Source: Caulobacter mirabilis
Lineage (GTDB): Bacteria > Pseudomonadota > Alphaproteobacteria > Caulobacterales > Caulobacteraceae
Reading direction: 5' to 3'
Assembly (NCBI RefSeq): GCF_002749615.1
Contig: NZ_CP024201.1
Coordinates: 2,108,001-2,172,000, forward strand
Length of the DNA stretch: 64,000 nucleotides
Shown: positions 51,569 to 61,192 of the stretch, piece by piece
How positions within the stretch are numbered: the first letter of the stretch is position 1
Layout: every line of letters starts with the position of its first letter
Made by a program: the position numbers and the translations under genes
The notes under the pieces: generated by a model
Seen by the model: only the letters and a program-made list of their open reading frames with translations
What the model was told of the DNA's origin: nothing
The model's database searches: none

Positions 51569-52507
51569 ATGGCGGAGATCACCGCTGCGCTGGTCAAGGA
51601 CCTGCGCGAGAAGACCGGCGCCGGCATGATGGACTGCAAGAAGGCGCTGACCGAGAACAACGGCGACTTCGAAGCGGCCACCGACTGGCTGCGCACCAAG
51701 GGCCTGAGCCAGGCCGGCAAGAAGGCCGACCGCGTCGCCGCCGAAGGCGTCGTGGCCGTCGCCCTGCGCAAGGACGGCAAGGGCATGACCGGCGCGGCCA
51801 TCGAGCTGAACGCCGAGACCGACTTCGTCGGTCGCAACGAGACCTTCCAGGGCGTCGCCCGTCAGGCCGCCCAGGTCGCGCTCGACGTCGGCGACGACGT
51901 CGAGGCCGTCCGCTCGGCCAAAACCGCCGGCGGCGAAGACGTTCAGGCCCTGGTCACCAACCTGATCGCCACCATCGGCGAGAACATGGCCGTGCGTCGC
52001 TCGGCCAAGCTCTCGGTCGCCGAAGGCTCGATCTCGGCCTACGTGCACAACTCGGTCGGTCCGGAACTCGGCAAGCTCGGCGTGCTCGTCGCGCTGGAAG
52101 GCGCCGGCGACCAGGCCGCGATGCAGGAGCTGGGCCGCAAGATCGCGATGCACGTCGCCGCGACCAACCCGCTGTCGCTGTCCGCCGAGGACCTCGACCC
52201 GGCGGCGATCGAGCGCGAGCGCGCCGTTCTCATCGAGAAGGCCAAGGAACAAGGCCGTCCGGACAACATGATCGAGAAGATCGTGGAAGGTCAGATCTCG
52301 AAGTTCCAGCGCGAAGTCGTGCTGCTCGAGCAGCCGTTCGTCATGAACCCGGACCAGACGGTCAAGGCGCTGATCGCCGAGACCGGCAAGGCGCTGGGCG
52401 CGGACATCAAGATGACCGGCTTCGTGCGTCTCGCCCTGGGCGAAGGCGTCGAGAAGAAGGAAAACGACTTCGCCGCCGAAGTCGCTTCGATGACCGGCGG
52501 GAACTAA
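51569..52507 (+). CDS. tsf: Elongation factor Ts
   Basis: Guanine-nucleotide exchange factor for EF-Tu, 312 residues. It begins [20 protein letters not shown] with the [12 protein letters not shown] motif that contacts EF-Tu. [16 protein letters not shown] and the C-terminal [18 protein letters not shown] segments are typical. The ATG at 51569 has an ideal AGGAGG 7 bases upstream. It follows rpsB and precedes pyrH, the classic order. Confidence 0.97.
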   Translation: MAEITAALVKDLREKTGAGMMDCKKALTENNGDFEAATDWLRTKGLSQAGKKADRVAAEGVVAVALRKDGKGMTGAAIELNAETDFVGRNETFQGVARQAAQVALDVGDDVEAVRSAKTAGGEDVQALVTNLIATIGENMAVRRSAKLSVAEGSISAYVHNSVGPELGKLGVLVALEGAGDQAAMQELGRKIAMHVAATNPLSLSAEDLDPAAIERERAVLIEKAKEQGRPDNMIEKIVEGQISKFQREVVLLEQPFVMNPDQTVKALIAETGKALGADIKMTGFVRLALGEGVEKKENDFAAEVASMTGGN

Positions 52508-52529
52508 GCTCCTTCCGGACCTTTGTTGA

Positions 52530-52566
52530 GGGCGCGCACGGCTCACGCTGTGCGCGCCCTTGCTCT
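52530..52566 (+). terminator. Hairpin between tsf and pyrH
   Basis: A perfect 10-bp stem GGGCGCGCAC/GTGCGCGCCC (52530-52539 and 52550-52559) with a 10-base loop, followed by TTGCTCT. The T content is modest. It begins 22 bases after the tsf stop, so pyrH may have its own promoter. Confidence 0.65.
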
Positions 52567-52607
52567 ATGTTGAACGCCCAAACCGACTCGCGAGCCCGCA
52601 AATCCCC

Positions 52608-53330
52608 ATGACCGCCATGCGCTACAAGAGAATCCTCCTGAAGGTGTCCGGCGAGGTGCTGATGGGCGACACGCCCTTCGGCATCGACATGAACACGGTC
52701 GCGGCGGTGGCGGGGGACGTGAAGCAGATCGCCGAGGCGGGCGTCGAGCTTTGCCTGGTGATCGGCGGCGGCAACATCTTCCGCGGCCTGGCCGGGGCGG
52801 CCAAGGGCATGGACCGGGCCAACGCCGACTATATGGGCATGCTGGCCACGGTGATGAACGCCCTGGCCATGCAGGACGCTCTGGAGCACATCGGCGTCTC
52901 GACGCGCGTACAGTCCGCCATCCCGATGCCGACCGTCTGCGAGCCGCTGATCCGTCGCCGCGCCGAGCGGCACCTGGAAAAGGGCCGGGTGGTGATCTTC
53001 GCCGCCGGCACCGGCAATCCCTATTTCACCACCGACAGCGGCGCGGCGCTGCGCGCGGCCGAGATGAACTGCGACGCCCTGTTCAAGGGCACCAGCGTGG
53101 ACGGCGTCTACACCGCCGACCCGAAGAAGGATCCGGCCGCCAAGCGGTTCGATCGCCTGACCTACCACGACGTTCTGGCCAAGGACCTGAAGGTCATGGA
53201 CGCCTCCGCCATCAGCCTGATGCGCGAGAACGGCATCCCGATCGTCGTCTTCTCCATCCGCGAACGCGGCAATCTGATGAAGGTGCTTCAGGGCGAGGGG
53301 GTCCATACCGTCATCGCCGAGGCTGCATAG
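52608..53330 (+). CDS. pyrH: UMP kinase
   Basis: Hexameric amino-acid-kinase-type enzyme phosphorylating UMP to UDP. The 240-residue product has the [17 protein letters not shown] phosphate-binding start, IGGGNIFRG (about 51-59) and [20 protein letters not shown] 52608 and ATG 52617 (MRYKRI) are both possible; neither has a strong ribosome binding site. frr follows after 20 bases. Confidence 0.96.
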   Translation: MTAMRYKRILLKVSGEVLMGDTPFGIDMNTVAAVAGDVKQIAEAGVELCLVIGGGNIFRGLAGAAKGMDRANADYMGMLATVMNALAMQDALEHIGVSTRVQSAIPMPTVCEPLIRRRAERHLEKGRVVIFAAGTGNPYFTTDSGAALRAAEMNCDALFKGTSVDGVYTADPKKDPAAKRFDRLTYHDVLAKDLKVMDASAISLMRENGIPIVVFSIRERGNLMKVLQGEGVHTVIAEAA

Positions 53331-53350
53331 AAAGAAGAGGGAGCCTGCAC

Positions 53351-53917
53351 ATGGCCTCGACTGAAAAGCCGGTGCTGAACAACTACAAGGGGCGGATGGA
53401 CAAGGCCGTCGCCGCTCTGAAGGACGAGTTCGGGTCGCTGCGCACCGGGCGCGCGTCCGCCAGCCTGCTGGACCAGGTGATGGTCGAGGCCTACGGCGCG
53501 ACGACCCCGCTGAACCAGGTCGGTTCGGTCAGCGTGCCGGAGCCGCGCTCGCTGAGCGTCAGCGTCTGGGACCGCGGCCTGGTGGTCTCGGTCGAGAAGG
53601 CCATCCGCAACGCCGGCCTGGGTCTGAACCCGGTCGTGGAAGGCCAAAACCTGCGCATTCCGATCCCGCCGCTGACGGAAGAGCGCCGCAAGGATCTCGT
53701 GAAGATCGCCCGCCAGTACGCCGAACACCAGAAGGTGGCCGTGCGCAACGTGCGCCGCGACGGCAACGACGACCTGAAGAAGGCCGAGAAGGACTCGGTC
53801 ATCACTCAGGACGAGCAGAAGCGGATGGAAGGCGAGATCCAGAAGTTCACGGACGAGGCGATCAAGCGCATCGACGAGACCTTGAAAACCAAAGAACAAG
53901 AGATCATGCAGGTTTAG
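53351..53917 (+). CDS. frr: Ribosome recycling factor
   Basis: With EF-G it splits post-termination ribosomes. The 188-residue protein has the two-domain tRNA-mimic sequence: [20 protein letters not shown] in the helical bundle, then [20 protein letters not shown], and the C-terminal long helices with [20 protein letters not shown]. The ribosome binding site GAGGGAG precedes the ATG. uppS follows after about 56 bases. Confidence 0.97.
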   Translation: MASTEKPVLNNYKGRMDKAVAALKDEFGSLRTGRASASLLDQVMVEAYGATTPLNQVGSVSVPEPRSLSVSVWDRGLVVSVEKAIRNAGLGLNPVVEGQNLRIPIPPLTEERRKDLVKIARQYAEHQKVAVRNVRRDGNDDLKKAEKDSVITQDEQKRMEGEIQKFTDEAIKRIDETLKTKEQEIMQV

Positions 53918-53973
53918 AACTGGTCGGCTGCGGCGGGGGGACGCTGCGTCTGCAGGACGGGTGAGGAGTGGCG

Positions 53974-54708
53974 ATGACGCCGACGGACGGGCCGCTGCAC
54001 GTCGCCATCATCATGGATGGCAACGGTCGCTGGGCCAAACAACGCGGTCTGCCGAGGACCTTCGGACACCGTGAAGGCGTCAAGGCGCTGCGACGCGTGG
54101 TCGAGGGCGCGCCGGCCTTGGGTGTCGAGACCCTGACGGTGTTCGGCTTCTCGACCGAAAACTGGCGTCGGCCGGTGGCCGAGGTCAGCGAGCTGATGAA
54201 CCTGCTGCGGCATTACGTCGAGAGCGACCTGGAGAAGCTCGCGCGCGAGGGCGTGCGGGTGAAGATCCTGGGACGGCGGACGGGACTGAAGCCGGACATC
54301 CTCGACATCATCGACCGGGCCGAGCGCCGCACGGCGCATAATGATCGCTTCCTGCTGCAGGTGGCGTTCAACTACGGCGGCCGGGCCGACATCGTGGACG
54401 CCGCCCAGCGTTTCGCGCGCGACGTGGAAGAGGGTAGGGCGCGGGCCGAGGACCTGGACGACACGGTCTTCGCCCAGCGCCTGGCCGCCGGTGGCGCGCC
54501 GGATCCGGACCTGATCATCCGCACCAGCGGCGAACAGCGCATCTCCAACTTCCTGCTCTGGGAATGCGCCTATGCCGAGCTGATCTTCCAGGAAGTGTTC
54601 TGGCCGGACTACGGCGCCGAGCACCTGCGGGCCGCGATCGCCGAGTACCGCGCGCGGGAGCGGCGCTACGGTGGAGTTGCGTCGAATGACGTCCTCGCCG
54701 CCGGTTAG
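53974..54708 (+). CDS. uppS: Undecaprenyl diphosphate synthase
   Basis: Cis-prenyltransferase that makes the C55 lipid carrier for peptidoglycan and LPS. The 244-residue product has HVAIIMDGNGRWAKQRGL with the catalytic Asp15, GFSTENWRRP, and DLIIRTSGEQRISNFLLWEC. ATG 53974 has GAGGAG at about 5-base spacing; the in-frame GTG at 53968 is too close to that sequence. It overlaps cdsA by 23 bases, so the two are coupled. Confidence 0.96.
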   Translation: MTPTDGPLHVAIIMDGNGRWAKQRGLPRTFGHREGVKALRRVVEGAPALGVETLTVFGFSTENWRRPVAEVSELMNLLRHYVESDLEKLAREGVRVKILGRRTGLKPDILDIIDRAERRTAHNDRFLLQVAFNYGGRADIVDAAQRFARDVEEGRARAEDLDDTVFAQRLAAGGAPDPDLIIRTSGEQRISNFLLWECAYAELIFQEVFWPDYGAEHLRAAIAEYRARERRYGGVASNDVLAAG

Positions 54709-55540
54709 GCGATTCGACTGGGCCAACCTGACCCTGCGGATCGCCTCGGCGGTTGTGCTGGTGCCCGCCGTTCTGGGCGCCATCTGGTACGGCGGCGGGC
54801 CCTTCCTGCTGATGATGGCCATCGCCATCGGCCTGCTGGCCGTCGAATGGGGCAAGATGAGCGCGCCGGAGCACCCGGCCGAGGTCGCCGTCACCATCAC
54901 CGTGGCCGTGCTGGCCGGAGTCTTCGCCGCCCAGGTGGGCTGGTACAGGACTGCATGGGCGCTGATGATCGGCGGCGCGCTGATCGCCGCCTTCATCACC
55001 CGCCACAAGGCCGAGCGCGCGGCGGACGCGGCCTATGGCGTGGTCTACATCGCGCCGGCCTGCATCGCCCTGGTCTGGCTCCGCAATCCTTCCGGCGACA
55101 GCTTCAGCTGGTCGATGTCGACCGGCGTGGCCTGGATGCTGCTGCTGTTCGTGATCACCTGGGCGGCCGACATCTGCGCCTTCCTGGTCGGCAGCGCCCT
55201 GAAGGGGCCCAAGCTGTGGCCGCGGTTCTCGCCCAACAAGACCTGGTCGGGCTTCGTGGGCGGGCTGATCGGCGCCATGGCCGCCGCCTACGCCTTCACG
55301 GTCCTGACACGGATGGACCTGTCATGGTACTCCGCGCTGATGGTCGGGCTGCTCGGCGGCCTGGCGACGATGGCCGGAGATCTGTGGGAATCGATGCTCA
55401 AGCGACGTTTCGGCGTAAAGGATTCCGGTGACCTGATCCCCGGCCACGGCGGTCTGCTCGACCGTGTGGACGGCCTGCTGTTCGCCACCATCGTGGTGGC
55501 GGGCGCGCGCCTGATCGACAACTGGGGATGGGTGCATTGA
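54686..55540 (+). CDS. cdsA: Phosphatidate cytidylyltransferase
   Basis: Integral membrane enzyme making CDP-diacylglycerol from phosphatidate and CTP, the precursor of all phospholipids. The 284-residue product has about eight membrane segments and the CDP-DAG synthase signature [20 protein letters not shown] near residues 232-251 with [10 protein letters not shown] following. ATG 54686 has GGAG 8 bases upstream; a GTG at 54671 would add five residues. Overlaps uppS upstream and dxr downstream. Confidence 0.96.
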   Translation: MTSSPPVRRFDWANLTLRIASAVVLVPAVLGAIWYGGGPFLLMMAIAIGLLAVEWGKMSAPEHPAEVAVTITVAVLAGVFAAQVGWYRTAWALMIGGALIAAFITRHKAERAADAAYGVVYIAPACIALVWLRNPSGDSFSWSMSTGVAWMLLLFVITWAADICAFLVGSALKGPKLWPRFSPNKTWSGFVGGLIGAMAAAYAFTVLTRMDLSWYSALMVGLLGGLATMAGDLWESMLKRRFGVKDSGDLIPGHGGLLDRVDGLLFATIVVAGARLIDNWGWVH

Positions 55541-56724
55541 CCCGTACGGTCACGGTTCTGGGCTCCACCGGATCGATCGGCGTCTCCACCCTGGACCTGT
55601 TCGAGAAGTCCGGCGCCGAGGTCGAGATTCTCGCCCTGACCGCCGGTCGCAACGTCGCCAAGCTGGCGGAGCAGGCGCTGCGCTGGCGGCCGAAGCTGGC
55701 CGTCATCCAGGACGAGAAGCTGTTGCCGGGTCTGCGCGACCGGCTGGCCGGCTCCGGCGTCCATGCGGTGGGCGGCGACGCGGCGGTCGAGGACGCCGCC
55801 GCCATGGGCGCCGATTGGGTGATGTCCGCCATCGTCGGCGCGGCCGGCCTGGCCCCGACCCTGGCCGCCGCCCGCAAGGGCTCGGTCATCGCCCTGGCCA
55901 ACAAGGAAAGCCTGGTCTGCGCCGGACCGGCGCTGCTCGAGATCGCGCGCCAGGCCGGAGGCGGGGTGATTCCCGTCGATTCCGAGCATTCGGCCATCTT
56001 CCAGGTGCTGCAGCCGGACTGTCGTGACCGCGTGGCCCGGCTGATCCTCACCGCCTCGGGCGGACCGTTCCGCACCTGGACCCTGGAGCAGATGCGCCAG
56101 GCGACGCCGGAGCAGGCCGTGGCCCACCCCAACTGGAGCATGGGCGCGAAGATCTCGATCGACTCCGCCACCATGATGAACAAGGGGCTGGAGATGGTGG
56201 AGGCGTCCTACCTCTTCGACACCCCGGCCGAGCGAATCGACGTGGTCGTGCATCCGCAGTCGGTGATCCATAGCCTGGTCGAGTACCAGGACGGCTCGAC
56301 CCTGGCCCAGCTGGGGCCGCCCGACATGAAGGCGCCGATCGCCTGCGCCTGGGCCTGGCCGGACCGGCTGCCCTGGCCGGCCGAGCGGCTGGACCTGCCC
56401 CGCGTGGGGCAGCTGACCTTCGAGGCTCCGGACCCGCAGCGCTTCCCCGCCGTCGACATCGCCCGGGCGGCGCTGCAGGCCGGCGGACTGACGCCGGCGG
56501 CGATGAACGCCGCCAACGAGGTCGCCGTCGCGGCCTTCCTTGACCGCAAGATTGGCTTTCTCGATATTGCCCCGCTGGTATCCGAGACCCTTTCCCGTAT
56601 GAATGGGCTGGGGGACAGGATGTCCGGTGCGGGGGGCGATGCGTTGGAGAACGCCATGATGATCGATGCGAGCGCGCGCCGCCTGGCGGCCGATGCGCTA
56701 TCGAGACATCTGGTCCTCCACTGA
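55528..56724 (+). CDS. dxr: 1-deoxy-D-xylulose-5-phosphate reductoisomerase
   Basis: Second enzyme of the MEP isoprenoid pathway, making 2-C-methyl-D-erythritol 4-phosphate. The 398-residue product has the NADPH motif [35 protein letters not shown], and the metal/substrate site [32 protein letters not shown] is the flexible-loop region. The ATG overlaps the end of cdsA by 13 bases. rseP follows after 22 bases. Confidence 0.97.
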   Translation: MGALTRTVTVLGSTGSIGVSTLDLFEKSGAEVEILALTAGRNVAKLAEQALRWRPKLAVIQDEKLLPGLRDRLAGSGVHAVGGDAAVEDAAAMGADWVMSAIVGAAGLAPTLAAARKGSVIALANKESLVCAGPALLEIARQAGGGVIPVDSEHSAIFQVLQPDCRDRVARLILTASGGPFRTWTLEQMRQATPEQAVAHPNWSMGAKISIDSATMMNKGLEMVEASYLFDTPAERIDVVVHPQSVIHSLVEYQDGSTLAQLGPPDMKAPIACAWAWPDRLPWPAERLDLPRVGQLTFEAPDPQRFPAVDIARAALQAGGLTPAAMNAANEVAVAAFLDRKIGFLDIAPLVSETLSRMNGLGDRMSGAGGDALENAMMIDASARRLAADALSRHLVLH

Positions 56725-56746
56725 TCGCTAGGGAGTAGCCCGGTCG

Positions 56747-57958
56747 ATGCCTGACCTTGTGTCGTGGATTCTGCCCTTCCTGTTCGTCCTGACCCTGGTC
56801 GTGACGATCCACGAGCTTGGCCATTTCTGGGCCGCGCGCGCGTTCGGGACCGTGGTCGAGAGCTTTTCGATCGGCTTCGGCAAGCCGATCCTGAAATGGC
56901 GCGACAAGAGCGGCGTGGAATGGCGAATCGGCTGGCTCCCGCTCGGCGGCTACGTCCGCTTCGCCGGCGACGACAACGCCGCCAGCGCCGTGCCGGACCA
57001 GGACGACCTCGACGAGATGAAGGCCAAGATCCTGGCCCACAACGATCCCGAGGCGCTCCGGAAGTTCTATCATTTCAAGCCGGTGTGGCAGCGCGCGATC
57101 ATCGCCGCGGCGGGGCCGTTCGCCAACTTCGTGCTGGCCGTGCTGCTGTTCGCCGTGCTGGCCGGCGCGTTCGGCCAGACTCTCAGCAAGCCGCGCATCA
57201 GCCAGGTCACGCCCGGCTCGGCCGCCGAGGCCGCGGGCTTCCTGGCCGGCGACACCATCCGGCGCATCGACGGCAAGCCGATCCAGGCGTTCCAGGACAT
57301 CGAGGACTATGTCGCGGTCCGCGGCGGCGTGCCGATGACCTTCGTGGTGGACCGCGCCGGGCGCGAGATCGAGCTGAACGCCACGCCGCGCCTCACCGAG
57401 CGGGTCGGCCGCGACGGCGGTCGGGTGAAGATGGGGCTGCTGGGCATCGCCGCCCAGCCGCGCAGCGAGGCGGACCTGATCCGTGTCCGCTATGGCCCGA
57501 TCGAGGCGCTCGGCTACGGCGTCTCCCAGACCTGGCGGGTGCTCGACACGACGCTGTTCTACCTGGGGCGGATCATCACCGGCCAGGTTCCGCCCGACCA
57601 GATCGGCGGCGTGATCGGCATCGCCAAGGCGTCCGACACGGTTGCCAAGATGGGCGCCGAGGGCGCGCCGAACTTCGCCTGGGGCCTGTTCGGCGCCTTC
57701 GTGGCGCTGCTCAGCCTCTCGGCCGTGCTGTCGGTCAGCATCGGGTTCCTGAACCTGCTGCCGATCCCGGTGCTCGACGGCGGGCACCTGCTTTTCTATG
57801 CCTACGAGGCCGTGGCTCGACGGCCACTCGCGGCGAGCGTACAGGCGGTCGGCTACCGCCTTGGTCTTGCCTTGCTCGTGGGATTCATGCTGTTCGCGGT
57901 CTGGAACGACCTGCAGCGCTACAACGTGTTCAACTTCCTCGGTGGTCTGTTCTCGTGA
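56747..57958 (+). CDS. rseP: Site-2 metalloprotease RseP (Caulobacter MmpA)
   Basis: Intramembrane zinc protease of 403 residues. The HELGH motif (His22, Glu23, His26) is in the first membrane segment. A PDZ domain lies near 125-210 (SAAEAAGFLAGDTIRRIDGK), and the C-terminal LNLLPIPVLDGGHLLFY supplies the third metal ligand. In Caulobacter the orthologue MmpA cleaves the polarity factor PodJ (established). It lies between dxr and bamA, the conserved position. Confidence 0.95.
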   Translation: MPDLVSWILPFLFVLTLVVTIHELGHFWAARAFGTVVESFSIGFGKPILKWRDKSGVEWRIGWLPLGGYVRFAGDDNAASAVPDQDDLDEMKAKILAHNDPEALRKFYHFKPVWQRAIIAAAGPFANFVLAVLLFAVLAGAFGQTLSKPRISQVTPGSAAEAAGFLAGDTIRRIDGKPIQAFQDIEDYVAVRGGVPMTFVVDRAGREIELNATPRLTERVGRDGGRVKMGLLGIAAQPRSEADLIRVRYGPIEALGYGVSQTWRVLDTTLFYLGRIITGQVPPDQIGGVIGIAKASDTVAKMGAEGAPNFAWGLFGAFVALLSLSAVLSVSIGFLNLLPIPVLDGGHLLFYAYEAVARRPLAASVQAVGYRLGLALLVGFMLFAVWNDLQRYNVFNFLGGLFS

Positions 57959-57975
57959 ACGCCCGCCGACCGCCG

Positions 57976-60360
57976 ATGGCAGATAAAATGAAGCATTCCC
58001 GCGCGCGTAGCGCCGCGATCGTCTCCGGCCTGGCTCTCATGACGGGGTCCATGGCTCTGAGTCTTCCGGCCGTGGCCTACGCTCAGGCGGCTCAATCCGG
58101 CGTCGTCCAGCGGATCGTCGTGCAGGGCAACGAGCGGATCGAGGCGGGGACGGTGCTGTCCTACCTGCCGATCCAGCCCGGCGACACCGTCGACGCGCCG
58201 CGCATCGACGTGGCCCTGAAGACCCTGTTCCGCACCGACCTGTTCGCGGACGTGAAGATCGATCTGCAGCAGAACGGCGACCTAGTCGTGCGCGTGGTCG
58301 AGAACCCGATCATCAACCGGGTGATCTTCGAGGGGAACAAGGGCGTCAAAGAAGAGAAGCTGCGGGACGAGGTGACTATCCGCCCGCGCGGCATCTTCAC
58401 CCGCGCCAAGGTCCAGTCCGACGTCCAGCGCATCATCGAGCTGTATCGTCGGTCGGGCCGCATCGGCGTCACCGTCACGCCCAAGATCGTCGAACTGCCG
58501 CAGAAGCGCGTCGACCTGATCTTCGAGATCAACGAGGGCCCCAAGAGCGGCGTCCTGAGCGTCAACTTCCTGGGCAACAAGCAGTTCTCGGACGGCGATC
58601 TGGCCGACACGATCGTCACCGAGCAGAGCCGCTGGTACAAGTTCCTGTCGAACAACGACAACTACGATCCCGACCGGATCGAGTACGACAAGGAACAGCT
58701 CCGCAAGTTCTACCGGAACAAGGGCTACTACGACTTCCGCGTCGTCTCCGCCGTGGCCGAGCTGGCGCCCGACAAGAACGGCTTCGTCGTCACCTACACG
58801 GTGGAGGAGGGCGAACCCTACAAGTTCGGCAAGCTCACCGTCGACACCGAGATGAAGAAGCTGGACGGCGCGGTGCTGGCCCAGCTGTTGCCGATCCGCG
58901 AGGGGCAGACCTACCAGGACACGGCGATCGAGTCGGCGACCGACGCCCTGACCTTCGCGGCCGGCGCGGCCGGCTTCGCCTTCGTGGACGTCCGCCCGCG
59001 CTACACGCCGAATCCGGCCACCCGCACCGTCGACGTCACCTTCCAGGTCAAGGAAGGCCCGCGCGTCTACATCGACCGCATCGACATCATCGGCAACACC
59101 CGCACCCTGGACTACGTCATCCGCCGCGAGATGAACGTGACCGAGGGCGACGCCTACAACCGCGTGCTGGTCGACCGCTCGCGCAACCAGATCCGCGCCC
59201 TGGGCTTCTTCAAGGACGTCAAGATCGAGGAAGTGCCCAGCGCCACGCCGGACCGCACCAGCCTGCGGGTCCAGGTCGAGGAGCAGCCGACCGGCGAACT
59301 GTCGTTCAGCGCCGGCTACAGCTCGGTCGACCAGCTGGTCATCGACCTGGGGGTCAGCGAGCGCAACTTCCGCGGCCGCGGCCAGAACGTCCGGGCGCGG
59401 GTTTCGGTCGGTTCGCTGCGTCAGCAGATCGACTTCTCGTTCACCGAGCCGCGCTTCCTGGGCCGCGACCTGCGCGCCGGCCTGGACCTGTATTCGTACC
59501 GCTACGACTTCAGCAACCAGACGGCGTTCGACACCGCCTCTCTGGGCGGCGGCGTCCGCCTCGGCTTCCCGCTGACGCAGAACGCCTCGATGTCCCTGCG
59601 CTACACCCTGCGCAGCGACGAGGTGATCATCGACGACAGCTTCTGCGTGGTCGATCCGTCGACCGGCCTCAGCGTGCTGTCGTCCAGTCTCTGCTCGCAG
59701 CGCGGCTCCTATCTGACCTCGCTGGTCGGCTACGGCCTGCGCGTCGACCGTCGGAACGACCCGATCCGTCCGACCCGCGGCTTCTACGTCGACCTGTCGC
59801 AGGACCTGGCCGGCGTCGCCGGCGACGTGAACTACCTGCGCACCGAGTTCGGCGGCGGCTGGTACTACGGCTTCAACAAGGACTTCGTCCTCCAGGTCAC
59901 CGGCACCGCCGGCTACATCGACGGCTGGGGCGGCGACAGCGTCCGGATCAACGACCGCTTCTACAAGGGCGGCAACAGCTTCCGCGGCTTCGAGGTCGCC
60001 GGCCTCGGCCCGCGCGACAACACCGGCCAGCGGACCGACGCCCTGGGCGGCAAGGCCTACGCCATCGGCTCCATCGAGTTGTCGGTGCCGACCTTCCTGC
60101 CCGAGCAGTATGGCATCAAGGCCGCCGTGTTCACCGACTTTGGCACCGTGGGGATGCTGGATGACGTCGACAAGGAACTGCGGCCCGGCGTGCGGAACCC
60201 CGATATCCATGACGACTTGAGCCTGCGCGCTTCGGCCGGCCTGTCGATCATGTGGCGTTCCCCGATGGGCCCGATCCGCTTCGACTTCAGCCAAATTCTA
60301 GCCAAAGAAGACTACGACAAAACGGAAACGTTCCGGTTCTCAACCTCTACAAGGTTCTAG
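57976..60360 (+). CDS. bamA: Outer-membrane protein assembly factor BamA
   Basis: Central component of the BAM complex that inserts beta-barrel proteins in the outer membrane. The 794-residue product has a signal peptide ending near AYA-QA (about residue 36), five POTRA domains (from VVQRIVVQGNERIEAGTVLS to about 440), and a 16-strand barrel. The barrel contains the conserved GGNSFRGFEVAGLGPRD with its RGF motif, and ends GPIRFDFSQIL. The start is uncertain: GTG 57955 overlaps the rseP stop, ATG 57976 gives a better signal peptide. skp follows after 6 bases. Confidence 0.95.
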   Translation: MADKMKHSRARSAAIVSGLALMTGSMALSLPAVAYAQAAQSGVVQRIVVQGNERIEAGTVLSYLPIQPGDTVDAPRIDVALKTLFRTDLFADVKIDLQQNGDLVVRVVENPIINRVIFEGNKGVKEEKLRDEVTIRPRGIFTRAKVQSDVQRIIELYRRSGRIGVTVTPKIVELPQKRVDLIFEINEGPKSGVLSVNFLGNKQFSDGDLADTIVTEQSRWYKFLSNNDNYDPDRIEYDKEQLRKFYRNKGYYDFRVVSAVAELAPDKNGFVVTYTVEEGEPYKFGKLTVDTEMKKLDGAVLAQLLPIREGQTYQDTAIESATDALTFAAGAAGFAFVDVRPRYTPNPATRTVDVTFQVKEGPRVYIDRIDIIGNTRTLDYVIRREMNVTEGDAYNRVLVDRSRNQIRALGFFKDVKIEEVPSATPDRTSLRVQVEEQPTGELSFSAGYSSVDQLVIDLGVSERNFRGRGQNVRARVSVGSLRQQIDFSFTEPRFLGRDLRAGLDLYSYRYDFSNQTAFDTASLGGGVRLGFPLTQNASMSLRYTLRSDEVIIDDSFCVVDPSTGLSVLSSSLCSQRGSYLTSLVGYGLRVDRRNDPIRPTRGFYVDLSQDLAGVAGDVNYLRTEFGGGWYYGFNKDFVLQVTGTAGYIDGWGGDSVRINDRFYKGGNSFRGFEVAGLGPRDNTGQRTDALGGKAYAIGSIELSVPTFLPEQYGIKAAVFTDFGTVGMLDDVDKELRPGVRNPDIHDDLSLRASAGLSIMWRSPMGPIRFDFSQILAKEDYDKTETFRFSTSTRF

Positions 60361-60366
60361 ACTCTC

Positions 60367-61017
60367 ATGCTCTCCAGGAAGACCTTCGCGGTCGCGGCTG
60401 CGGCCGTCATCGCCACTGTTGCGACGGCCGCCTCGGCCCAGCAACCGGCCGCTCCGGCCGCCGCCGCGCCGGTGCAGCAGCTGCGCCACGGCGCCGCGAT
60501 CCCGGGCCTGTGCGCCTACTCCAGCGATCGCACGATCGCCGGCTCGGAAGTCGGCAAGTACGTCGGCACGCGCATGAAGCAGCTCATCGATGAAGCCAAC
60601 GCCGAGCTGAAGGGCGAGGACACGGCGGTCACCAACGAAGCCAAGGCGCTCGACGCCGGCCGCGCGACGATGACGCCGGACTCCTGGGAAAAGCGCGCCG
60701 CCGACCTTCAGGTCCGCGCCAACGCCCTGGGCCGCAAGAAGGAGCAGCGCTCCCGCGAGATCCAACTGACCGAGCGCAAGGCGCTGCAGCGCGTGCTGCA
60801 GGAGCTCGATCCGGTCGTCGTCGGCCTGTACCAGCAGCGCCAGTGCAGCATCCTGCTGGGCGACGGCGTCCTGGCGGTGGCCCCGCAGATGGACCTCACC
60901 GATCAGGCGATCGCCGGGCTGAACGCGAAGATCAAGACCTTCGCCTTCAACCGCGAACGTCTCGACGCCCCGGCCGCCGCGCCGGCGCCCGCGCCCGCGA
61001 CTCCGCCGAAGCGCTAA
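60367..61017 (+). CDS. skp: OmpH/Skp-family periplasmic chaperone
   Basis: Periplasmic chaperone for unfolded outer-membrane proteins, 216 residues. A signal peptide (MLSRKTFAVAAAAVIATVAT, cleavage near ASA-Q) is followed by an Ala/Pro-rich linker, a small beta-part (IPGLCAYSSDRTIAGSEVG) and a long charged coiled coil (about 70-150). The C-terminus is a Pro/Ala-rich tail, longer than in E. coli Skp. It sits 6 bases after bamA. Two cysteines (GLCAYS and RQCSIL) may form a disulfide. Confidence 0.88.
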   Translation: MLSRKTFAVAAAAVIATVATAASAQQPAAPAAAAPVQQLRHGAAIPGLCAYSSDRTIAGSEVGKYVGTRMKQLIDEANAELKGEDTAVTNEAKALDAGRATMTPDSWEKRAADLQVRANALGRKKEQRSREIQLTERKALQRVLQELDPVVVGLYQQRQCSILLGDGVLAVAPQMDLTDQAIAGLNAKIKTFAFNRERLDAPAAAPAPAPATPPKR

Positions 61018-61024
61018 AGGTCGT

Positions 61025-61107
61025 TCACGGACGGCCTCTGGCCTTCGTCCGTGAGCCGCCGCATGATCAAGACGTCGTCTCAGCCTGGCCTGCCAAGGTC
61101 AGGCTGA
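61025..61107 (+). terminator. Two hairpins between skp and lpxD
   Basis: TCACGGACG (61025-61033) pairs perfectly with CGTCCGTGA (61046-61054). TCAGCCTGGCCT (61080-61091) pairs with AGGTCAGGCTGA (61096-61107), with one G-U and a four-base loop. No T tract follows. They may terminate part of the transcription or be repeat elements; the lpxD group begins 86 bases further on. Confidence 0.5.
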
Positions 61108-61192
61108 GCGCGTTATGGGGAGGGCCCGGTGGGTCTCTCCGCTGGAAACACTGGCGCCGACTCGCGGTATCGCGGGGTGTGCGAGGACAGAC

